Source of the DNA: Rhodococcus maanshanensis NBRC 100610 | GTDB taxonomy: Bacteria; Actinomycetota; Actinomycetes; Mycobacteriales; Mycobacteriaceae | Assembly: GCF_001894865.1 (NCBI RefSeq) | Contig: NZ_BCXA01000003.1 | Coordinates: 124,001-188,000, forward strand | Length of the DNA stretch: 64,000 nucleotides | Direction of reading: 5' to 3' | Part shown: piece by piece, positions 15,364-21,901 of the stretch | Position numbering within the stretch: position 1 is the stretch's first letter | Layout: every line of letters begins with the position of its first letter | Translations under genes and position numbers: made by a program | The notes under the pieces: model-generated | What the model saw: the letters and a program-made list of their open reading frames with translations, nothing else | What the model was told of the DNA's origin: nothing | Database searches by the model: none

Positions 15364-15726
15364 TCAGCCCGCCAGCACCGTCGCAGAGATGCCGAGATAG
15401 AGCAGCATCGCGATGAACAGCGTCCAGCCGGCGCCGTGCCAGATAGGCCAGGTGCCACCTGCGCGCCACACCCGGTAGGTCTGCACGAACGCGCCGATCC
15501 CGCCGAGCAGGAGAATCGACGTCGGAACGAGGGCCAGTACGAGGCGTGGTGCGGTGGTACATGCGAGGACGGTGTCCGCAACGCAATCGTCGGGGCGAGC
15601 GATCACCGCCCATCCCACCGCGGCCGCCATCACCGCGAGCGCGAGAACGATCACGGCGAGGGCGTAGCGGCTCGCGGCGCGCAGGGCTCGTGGGTCGTTC
15701 CAGCGCTTCTCGACATCGTCGGTCAT
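15364..15726 (-). CDS. Hypothetical three-helix membrane protein
   Basis: A 120-residue protein with three predicted membrane helices: YALAVIVLALAVMAAAVGWA, LVLALVPTSILLLGGIGAFV and WTLFIAMLLYLGISATVLAG. A pair of cysteines (DDCVADTVLACTT) lies in the first outside loop and could form a disulfide. No named family is recognised. The start at 15726 (MTDDVEKRW) is chosen over a longer frame to 15759; a GAGGGG lies upstream. A stress-type promoter sits at 15769-15794. Confidence 0.75.
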   Translation of the reverse strand: MTDDVEKRWNDPRALRAASRYALAVIVLALAVMAAAVGWAVIARPDDCVADTVLACTTAPRLVLALVPTSILLLGGIGAFVQTYRVWRAGGTWPIWHGAGWTLFIAMLLYLGISATVLAG

Positions 15727-15768
15727 GCGTGACGTCCCCTCGGTGCGGTGCGGACCCACCCGATCAGG

Positions 15769-15794
15769 ATGCCCGCGCCCGCGCTTCTCGAAAC
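15769..15794 (-). promoter_or_regulatory. SigB/SigF-type promoter upstream of the 15726 gene
   Basis: On the minus strand GTTT (15791-15794), 16 bases, GGGCAT (15769-15774), 42 bases before the ATG. Confidence 0.5.
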
Positions 15795-15975
15795 TGCGCG
15801 TTTACGAGCAGGGTGCACTTCGAATCGGTGGTGAGGAGTACGCGGAGGACAACGGGACCGGGGGAGTGGCCACCCTGCTTCGCGACATGTCATGGTGTGA
15901 GGCGCCGAGGTGTTGCTCGACTTCCCGGCAAAGGGCGGCATCCGTGTGTGAACGACGGACAGGCTTGTGCCCCGG

Positions 15976-16449
15976 TCACTCGATCGGTGCATGCGGGCGA
16001 TGCGGATCGGTTGCAGCCGTGGCGCCGAGTCGCGGAGTCGCGAAGAAGACGACGAGCATCGCCACGCCCAGCCCCAAGTGCAGCCAGTCGTCGGCCGGGT
16101 TGGTCGGCAGGACGTCGGCTCCGGTCCCGTCGTCGGCGATCAGGCCGTAGATCCACAACACCAGATAGCCGATACCGCCGAGCACCAGGAAGAGTGCCGA
16201 TGCGGCCACCGAACGGGACGCGGCCACGCCGGCCGCGCCGAACACCATATGCACGACGTTGTGCAGGATCGACACCTCGAACATGCCGAACAGCAGGGCA
16301 TGCGAATCGTGCGCGACAGCCAGCGTGTCGTAGCCGGTGGTCAGACCCGGCACGAAGCCGAGCGCGCCGACGATCACGAAGACGAGGCCGATCAGACCGG
16401 CCGCCATCTGCACCGGCTCGGTGTTGCTCGCGCCAAGAAGTCGCTTCAT
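15976..16449 (-). CDS. DUF4383 family membrane protein, copy 2
   Basis: A 157-residue paralogue of the protein at 14808-15281, with the same length and motif order: GLIGLVFVIVGALGFVPGLT, SILHNVVHMVFGAAGVAASR, LVLGGIGYLVLWIYGLIADD and NPADDWLHLGLGVAMLVVFF. It is predicted to have four helices and no known function. GAGGAGAA lies about six bases before the ATG. It forms its own transcription unit with a weak stress-type promoter candidate at 16503-16528. It is the last gene before the second copy of the 29-bp repeat. Confidence 0.9.
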   Translation of the reverse strand: MKRLLGASNTEPVQMAAGLIGLVFVIVGALGFVPGLTTGYDTLAVAHDSHALLFGMFEVSILHNVVHMVFGAAGVAASRSVAASALFLVLGGIGYLVLWIYGLIADDGTGADVLPTNPADDWLHLGLGVAMLVVFFATPRLGATAATDPHRPHAPIE

Positions 16450-16502
16450 CGCCGTTCTCCTCTACTGCTACCGAGGGCCGCTGCCTCGGCCGCGCACCCC
16501 GA

Positions 16503-16528
16503 GTACCCACCCACGTGGGGGCACACAC
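16503..16528 (-). promoter_or_regulatory. Weak SigB/SigF-type promoter candidate for DUF4383 copy 2
   Basis: On the minus strand GTGT (16525-16528), 16 bases, GGGTAC (16503-16508). The -35 element deviates from GTTT at one base. Confidence 0.35.
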
Positions 16529-16697
16529 CCGATTGCCCTACGCGGCTGGGGGAGAGGCAGTTCGCCGCGCCGTGACATGCGAAGTCTGCACCTGCATCTG
16601 CGTCCGCATGACGATGGCGGGGGCCGAGCCAGTGCTCGCGGTGCTCTCGTCGGGCCAGGTCGTGGAGGGGAGGCGTCGGAATCTGCGCGCCGCTGGT

Positions 16698-16726
16698 GAT
16701 AATGACATAACGTTTGGCCTATCGGC
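16698..16726 (+). repeat. 29-bp direct repeat, copy 2 (candidate recombinase site)
   Basis: Begins GATAATGACATAACG and ends TATCGGC; 25 of 29 bases match copy 1 at 5284-5312, same orientation. The two copies enclose the gas-vesicle operon and the small stress genes (about 11.4 kb). Confidence 0.6.
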
Positions 16727-16884
16727 GTAAGGACCGACCGGGGGAACCGACACAGACGCCTCGCGTTCGGTACTGGAACCGTTCGCACACCCAGAAGGAG
16801 AGGGGCGTCGCGCCCAACGGAGGTGTCGCGGCACCCTAGGCTCGGTGCAACGTTCCGTTCGGATATCCAGGCAGGGGAGTCGTC

Positions 16885-17718
16885 ATGGAGACGGTCGAAC
16901 TATCGGTGGGAACGATCGAGTACGAGGACACGGGTGGGCCGGGGCCGGTCATCGTGTTCCTGCACGGTCTGACCATGGACGGGACGCTCTGGCGTCACGT
17001 GGTCGCCGACATGCGCGGCGACTACCGGTGCATCCTGCCGACGTGGCCGCTCGGTGGCCACCGAATTCCGATGAGGCCGGACGCGGACCTGTCGCTGTCG
17101 TCGCTCGCCGTGCTGATCGGGGAGTTCGTCGAACGGCTCGGCCTGTCGGATGTGACACTCGCGCAGAACGACTGGGGCGGTGCGCAGGTCCTGATCGCGA
17201 ACGGCGACACCTCGCGGATCGCCCGGATGATCATCACCGCCAGCGAGGCCTTCGAGAACTACCCACCCCCGCCGGCTCGACCCGTCGCGGCCCTCGCGCG
17301 CATCCCGGGTGGGCTCTTCCTCACCATGCAGGCGCTGCGCCTGCGGGTGATGCGACGATCGCCGAGGGCGTGGGGGGCGATGAGCAAGCGCGCGGTACCG
17401 ACCGAGGTGATGGACGCCTGGTTCCGGCCGGCGACAGAGAGCGCGGCCATACGACGTGACCTCCGGAAATACGTCACCTCCGTGCCGGGCCGGGACACGC
17501 TCCGCACCTGGGCCGCCGCGGCCGGAGGCTTTCGGGGTCCGGTGCTGATCGTGTGGGGCACCGAGGACCGGGTGATGCCGATCGAGCACGGCCGCCGTCT
17601 GGCCGCGCTCTTTCCCGATGCGGACCTGGTCGAACTCGCCGACTGCTACACGCTGATCCCGGAGGACAGTCCGCGCGAGCTGACCTCGGCCATCCGGGGG
17701 TTCCTTTCGCCGGCGTAG
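16885..17718 (+). CDS. Alpha/beta hydrolase (haloalkane dehalogenase-like) lacking the usual catalytic His
   Basis: A 277-residue alpha/beta-hydrolase-fold protein: PVIVFLHGLTMDGTLWRHVV (oxyanion-loop HG), the nucleophile elbow AQNDWGGAQ with Asp in the nucleophile position as in haloalkane dehalogenases, a cap region, then PVLIVWGTEDRVMPIEHGRR. At the C-terminal site where family members have the catalytic histidine, the sequence is DCYTLIPEDSP, with Tyr where His is expected. The enzyme may therefore be catalytically altered, as in a related actinobacterial subgroup with a SYTLIPED motif (recalled, not checked). GGGGAG precedes the ATG. It converges on the DUF3237 gene. Confidence 0.85.
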   Translation: METVELSVGTIEYEDTGGPGPVIVFLHGLTMDGTLWRHVVADMRGDYRCILPTWPLGGHRIPMRPDADLSLSSLAVLIGEFVERLGLSDVTLAQNDWGGAQVLIANGDTSRIARMIITASEAFENYPPPPARPVAALARIPGGLFLTMQALRLRVMRRSPRAWGAMSKRAVPTEVMDAWFRPATESAAIRRDLRKYVTSVPGRDTLRTWAAAAGGFRGPVLIVWGTEDRVMPIEHGRRLAALFPDADLVELADCYTLIPEDSPRELTSAIRGFLSPA

Positions 17719-17732
17719 TGGTCCGCCGTCGC

Positions 17733-18227
17733 TCACAGAACCTGGGAGACCCGGTAGGCGACCCCGCCCTCCACCGGATAGCCCGACCCGATGCAGACGA
17801 TGTCGTTCAGCCACGCGTACTGCGTCGCGCCCGTCTCGAAGAGTGGAGCCGTCCGAAAATAGTACTGAGCAGGGTCGATCCCGGTCCGCTTGGTGGGATC
17901 GACGATGTCGGCTCGCAGGTCGGCCGGGACGATCCACCGGCCCCCGTAGGTCACGTGCAGGTGGGCGCCGTCGTCGGTGCGCAGCGTCAGGCGCACGTCC
18001 AGGGCCAGTCCTCCGTCGGGGCGATACAGTCCCCAGTCGCCGCCACCGGTCAGTACCTCGCCGCGGAGCCGTGGGCCGTCGAAGGATCCTCCGGCCGCGG
18101 TGAAGATGGTCCGGTGCCCGAACGGCCCCTTTCCGACGTTCAGGGGCGGGTTCAGGTCGACGACCATGTCGAACAGGTGTGTCGTCTTGATCTCGTCGAT
18201 GTCCTTCACGCGTGAGTCCCTGGTCAT
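17733..18227 (-). CDS. DUF3237 family protein
   Basis: A 164-residue DUF3237-family protein, a small barrel fold of unknown function often found near catabolic or TetR-regulated genes. Recognisable parts are TTHLFDMVVDLNPPLNVGK, GPFGHRTIFTAAGGSFDGPR, LRGEVLTGGGDWGLYRPDG, LDVRLTLRTDDGAHLHVTYG and the end YAWLNDIVCIGSGYPVEGG. The start at 18227 (MTRDSRV) is used; translation upstream is unrelated. A palindromic TetR-type operator lies 41 bases upstream (18268-18289), so repression by an unlinked TetR regulator is likely; none is encoded nearby. Confidence 0.86.
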   Translation of the reverse strand: MTRDSRVKDIDEIKTTHLFDMVVDLNPPLNVGKGPFGHRTIFTAAGGSFDGPRLRGEVLTGGGDWGLYRPDGGLALDVRLTLRTDDGAHLHVTYGGRWIVPADLRADIVDPTKRTGIDPAQYYFRTAPLFETGATQYAWLNDIVCIGSGYPVEGGVAYRVSQVL

Positions 18228-18589
18228 GTCAACACCTTTCGGAGTGGGGAAGTGGCGGGGCAATTTCAACGTACGACCGTACGTACGTTTAGTCAAGGGT
18301 TGTCCGTTCACGCGGGGTTTCGGTCGAGTCACGCTCTGATTGCGCGCTTCTGACTCTTGAGGAGCTGACGAGGTGCGCAGATCGTAAGGGCGCGTACACC
18401 GCGCGCGACGGGGCCGACACAATTCGCCCCTAGGGTCGTTGGCATCTCCAACACGCCGACTGTCTTCACCGTCGCAGCAGCTCAGCGTGCCCGTCTGCGT
18501 CGACCGACGCGTCACCCATCGGCTGGCTTCGCCCGGCAGCGCAGGGACCATCGGTGCCTGCGAGAGAAAGAAAAGGAATCTCACCGACC
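18228..18589. other. Divergent intergenic region with TetR-type operator
   Basis: No gene is seen. The region contains the operator at 18268-18289 and the leader of the secreted protein gene at 18590. Confidence 0.5.
18268..18289. promoter_or_regulatory. TetR-type palindromic operator
   Basis: AACGTACG, six bases, CGTACGTT: perfect 8-bp arms with a CGTACG-rich centre, typical of TetR-family operators, upstream of the DUF3237 gene. Confidence 0.6.
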
Positions 18590-19255
18590 ATGAAGATGAC
18601 CAAACTGGCGGCCGTTTCGGCCATGACGATCGCGTCGATGGGAATCATTGCCGGCACCGCCCATGCGGATCCGGCGCCCGCCACGGCAACAGGAGTGGGG
18701 TGGAATGTCACCCGCAGCGGCAACCAGGTGATCCTCGATACGGCCGCGGGTTCGCTGGCCACCGAGAACAACCACCTGATCGTGCGGGACTCGAGCGGTG
18801 CCATCGTCGAGTCGGTGCCGCTGGCGCTCGCGGTCGACGGCATTTCGCATCCGGTCACGGCGAAGATCGACGGGCGCACCGCGACGCTGACCGCGGACAC
18901 CAGCCCGGCCGCGGCGACCTCGGTCGCCCTGCCCGCCAAGGACATCGACCTGCCCGCGGCCGTCGCGGGGGTCAAGGACAACATCACGATGACGGGCGCC
19001 GTCGGCGGCTTCCTGGGCGCGGCGACCGGCCTGGTCGGCGGCTGCATCCTCGGTGCCGTCGCCGGTGGTGTGGTCTCGGCGCCTGCTGCGATGCTGTTCG
19101 GCGCGGGCCCGCTCGCGGGTTGCATCGGCGGGGCGCTGCTGGTGGGGGCAGGCGCTTCGCTGGCGGGTACCGCGATCGGGGGACTGGGCGCCGTGGCCGC
19201 CAACGCCCAGCCGTTCATCACCCTGCTGAACGCGCCGCCCGCCGCCAAGAAGTAG
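18590..19255 (+). CDS. Secreted glycine/alanine-rich protein of unknown function
   Basis: A 221-residue exported protein. Residues 1-27 are a Sec signal peptide (MTIASMGIIAGTAHA, then DPAP). Residues ~28-125 form a beta-rich domain (GWNVTRSGNQVILDTAAGSL, IVRDSSGAIVESVPLAL, HPVTAKIDGRTATLTAD). Residues ~135-205 are an extended Gly/Ala hydrophobic region (GAVGGFLGAATGLVGGCILG, GPLAGCIGGALLVGAG) that resembles a glycine-zipper membrane or pore-like segment. Similar proteins occur in Rhodococcus and Nocardia without assigned function. The start is set at the ATG giving a proper signal peptide; AAAGGA is 12 bases upstream. A strong hairpin follows. Confidence 0.8.
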   Translation: MKMTKLAAVSAMTIASMGIIAGTAHADPAPATATGVGWNVTRSGNQVILDTAAGSLATENNHLIVRDSSGAIVESVPLALAVDGISHPVTAKIDGRTATLTADTSPAAATSVALPAKDIDLPAAVAGVKDNITMTGAVGGFLGAATGLVGGCILGAVAGGVVSAPAAMLFGAGPLAGCIGGALLVGAGASLAGTAIGGLGAVAANAQPFITLLNAPPAAKK

Positions 19256-19275
19256 CTCTGCGCCAGGCTGCGATA

Positions 19276-19323
19276 GCGCTGTCGGGTGGCCCGTCCCTCG
19301 CGGGCCGGGCCGCCCGACAGCGC
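19276..19323. terminator. Bidirectional terminator hairpin
   Basis: Outer arms GCGCTGTCGGG and CCCGACAGCGC (perfect, 11 bp) enclose a further GGCCCG/CGGGCC stem. It lies between the convergent secreted-protein and protease genes, 20 bases after the former and 12 bases after the latter. Confidence 0.7.
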
Positions 19324-19335
19324 CGGTTGTCGTGG

Positions 19336-20567
19336 CTATCGGCGGCTGAGCAGTGCGGCGAGCATCCCCGCGCCTGCGAGGCCGGCGATGCCGGCGATGG
19401 TCAGCCATGATCCGGCGCCGACCGCCCTCGGTGCGACCGCGACGTCCTCACTGATGCCGAGTGAGACGCCACCCTCGCCGCGCGCGGTGACCGTGCAGAC
19501 GAGCTGACGTCCGTCCGCCCGCGGTGGACCTCGAGCGTCTGGCCATGGTCGGTGATCTGGGCGCCGTCGATAGGCACCAGACTCCCGTCCTCGGCGCGGT
19601 CTCCGATCGTCCAATCGACGGTGAGCTGAGCCCGCGGATCTGTCCACTCGGACTGGCATGACACCGTGGAGCCGACGGAGGGTGTGCCCGTGATGCGGGG
19701 CGCGGTCACCTGGGCGGGGGCGAGCACGGGATCCGGGGCGAGCGCCCAGCCGCGGATCGTGGCGGCGTCGGTGTACGCGGCGAGTCGCACGGTCGGGTCG
19801 TCGCAGTTGTCGCGCCGGTCGAGGTAGCTGGCGATCCCGGCGAGCCGGGCGGTCGGCCCGGTCCCGATGACGAGGGGCCCGCCGGAGTCGCCCGAGCAGG
19901 GGACCGTCGTTGACACCGCCGTGTTCGCCATCCCCTCGACGCATAGCGATTGCGCCTGGTCGAAGTCGTACCGATCCGCCATGGTGGCCTGGCATGCGGA
20001 GGGCGCAACGACGCGAACGCCCGCCTGCTGCACCGTGTCCGGGCTTCCGGCCGGTTGCGGACCGGTCAGCCCGCGACCCAGGATCCGACCGTTCTGGCCG
20101 ACCGCCGGCGACGTGTCGATCAGGGGGAGCGGCACCGCATCGGGCACCGGGGACACGAGTTCGAGCACCGCGGCGTCGCGGCTGACCGCGCGGACCCCAT
20201 CGGGCCGGTCGGTGATCGCGTGGCCCGGCAGGACGCTGTAGCCGCGAACGTCGACAACGTGCCGAGGGTCGCTGAGCCGGTCGGTGTCGGCGACGATCCG
20301 CAGCTCCGAGGCATCGGTGCCCTCCGGGACGCAGTGCCCGGCGGTGAGCACCCGTGTCGGGGTGATCAGCGTGCCACCGCACTGGACGGCGTCGTTGTGT
20401 TCGCCTGCCGCCACGATCTGCACGAACCAGGGCTGCGATCCCGCGGTCGCGTCGGTTCCGTGCTGGATCGCCAGCGCCGTGACCGGTACGGCGATCGCGG
20501 TGAGTGCGGTGAGGAGTCCGGCGAGGGTGAATCGGTGAAAACGCGGCGACGGGTCGGTCTTGATCAT
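19336..20567 (-). CDS. Secreted trypsin-like serine protease with C-terminal membrane anchor (apparent frameshift)
   Basis: The ATG at 20567 opens a signal peptide (residues ~1-33) and a chymotrypsin-fold domain with His78 (LTAGHC), Asp131 (SRDAAVLEL) and Ser228 (CSGDSGGPLV), all three triad residues. A beta-type module follows (ITGTPSVGSTVSCQSEWTDP). Near 19515-19525 (a GC-rich GCGGGCGG tract) the natural continuation moves to another frame: GRQLVCTVTARGEGGVSLGI, then SWLTIAGIAGLAGAGMLAAL and a final LSRR, i.e. a Cys-containing end of the module, a membrane helix and a positive stop. Without the shift the protein would end at 19401 in low-complexity sequence. Either a true frameshift or a sequence error; GGAGAG precedes the start. 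Confidence 0.75.
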
Positions 20568-20884
20568 GCTCTCCACTCTCGCGTCCGGGACCGGCCGTGC
20601 GCATCGGTCTGCGGTGGGAATCGGTGTCATCCCCAGGTCGTACGGACGGCCGCCATGGGGGATCGCTTGGTGGCACGGCTGGTTCGGCCGCGCCGACGTG
20701 ATGGCGGAGGAGTGGGCGGGATTGGTGGCCATTCGGGGGAGTCGGGTGCCGAAGGGTGGTCCTCGCAGCCTGTCCGAGTGAGCGCGTCGCGGGCCATGCC
20801 GTCGGAGAATCGTGGTAACCGGCCGGAGTTCGCGTGAAGTCCGCCTGTGTGCGTCGCTATCCATGTAATCTGTTGTACTGCAGT

Positions 20885-20920
20885 GAGTTTCATGGATAAC
20901 AGTGATTATCCATGAAACTC
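20885..20920. repeat. Perfect 15-bp inverted repeat
   Basis: GAGTTTCATGGATAA, loop CAGTGA, TTATCCATGAAACTC. Another half-copy (CTATCCATG) lies about 25 bases upstream. AT-rich relative to its surroundings; it resembles an operator or mobile-element end rather than a GC-type terminator. Confidence 0.75.
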
Positions 20921-21235
20921 GGTTCCGGTGTCGGCGGTGCGCGGGTCCGTGCTGCCGGTGGGGGTCTGGGGTGCGTCCGGGTGTCGACCGGCGGACTGGA
21001 TCGCCAAGATCAATCTCGTCGGACGGCTCGGTGCAGCGTCGCCAGTCGTGACGATCTGCCGCCGTTGTCGTGCGCACGTTCGGCATGCGCCATTCCGCGG
21101 AGGTCCTCGCGGGGTGTCGGGCCGGACTCGGGTTCGGGCGGCGGGCCGCCGCGCTCGGGTGGTCACCGTGCCCGTGCGAAGGCCTCGCGGGTGAACCCGG
21201 TCTATCGGTGCCCGCCGGGGGCGGCCCCATGCACT

Positions 21236-21261
21236 CAAGATGACATAATGTCGATTATCGG
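21236..21261 (+). repeat. Degenerate third copy of the recombinase-associated repeat
   Basis: Contains TGACATAA and ATCGG in the same order as the 29-bp repeats, with a spacer two bases shorter. The core GACATAATGTC is itself almost a perfect palindrome. Membership in the family is tentative. Confidence 0.35.
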
Positions 21262-21540
21262 ATGTGCGCCGAACTGCCTGATAATGCCGCCGTCGAGTCA
21301 TTCGTCTCGTCCGGCCTCGCCATGTTGCCGCAATCCGTCAGGATGCTCTGCTGCATGCTCGGATGGCTGGTCGGACTTGTCGGTTGGCGGTCCGCCGGTG
21401 TCGGCGACGTTCTCGCCATCGGCTCTCGATTGCCCTCGGGTCGTGCCCTCCGAGGCGCCTTGCCGGCCGCCTGTCCCGTCCGGCGCGTGTCCGGGCCTCG
21501 CTGGTCTCTCCATGGCTGCGCCCCCGCCTCCCGGCTACGT

Positions 21541-21573
21541 CACCCTAATATGTCACTGTGACGTATTAGGGTG
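21541..21573. repeat. 16-bp inverted repeat with one mismatch
   Basis: Arms CACCCTAATATGTCAC and GTGACGTATTAGGGTG around a single central T, one mismatch. The 1-base spacer argues for a protein-binding palindrome rather than a terminator. Confidence 0.75.
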
Positions 21574-21619
21574 GCTCCGCCCGCTGCCTCTTTGAGTGGT
21601 TCCGCTACTCAGACCTTGG

Positions 21620-21655
21620 GTGGCTCCGTCACTGAAGGCTTAGTGACAGAGCCAC
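21620..21655. repeat. 14-bp inverted repeat with one mismatch
   Basis: Arms GTGGCTCCGTCACT and AGTGACAGAGCCAC with an 8-base loop. The GTGGCTCCG unit recurs at 21571 and, with one change, at 21597. It lies about 250 bases after the NRPS stop. Confidence 0.7.
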
Positions 21656-21830
21656 TGCGGCAATTGCGACTCTGGGTCGAGTCGGAGGCCGAGTTCGTTC
21701 TCGCTACCCGTCGCACGGCGCCCGCGCGCATCGTGACCGGCCGTCATTCGCCTACGCTTTCGGTGTGGCGGCTTCGGTGGCGAACGAATGTCGATACTCC
21801 CCTGGTGCGCCTCCGGTGGGGCGCCGACCT

Positions 21831-21853
21831 CATAACGTCACTGTGATGAAATG
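21831..21853 (+). repeat. Short direct repeat flanking the NRPS gene, downstream copy
   Basis: CATAACGTCACTGTGATG followed by AAATG; 19 of 23 bases match 48815-48837 on the same strand. Core CGTCAC-N-GTGATG is a near-palindrome. Confidence 0.5.
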
Positions 21854-21901
21854 GCGGGCGGTCGGGCGGGCGTCCAGGCCGTGAGCATTGGCCTGGATCA
21901 C

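Larger units (their letters stand above)
16450..16884. other. Intergenic region holding promoter candidate and direct repeat
   Basis: No gene is visible in 435 bases. It contains the weak stress-type promoter match at 16503-16528 and repeat copy 2 at 16698-16726, and ends with a GGGGAG ribosome site before the hydrolase gene. Confidence 0.5.
20568..21901. other. Gene-free 1.3-kb region rich in inverted repeats
   Basis: No convincing gene is present on either strand. It lies downstream of the NRPS gene and upstream of the protease gene and holds the inverted repeats at 20885-20920, 21541-21573 and 21620-21655, a degenerate relative of the 29-bp repeat near 21236-21261, and a repeat copy at 21831-21853. 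Confidence 0.55.

Noticed and set aside
20568-21901. Possible genes in the repeat-rich gap
   Set aside because: Open frames exist on both strands but read as low-complexity Arg/Pro/Ser sequence without motifs or ribosome sites.
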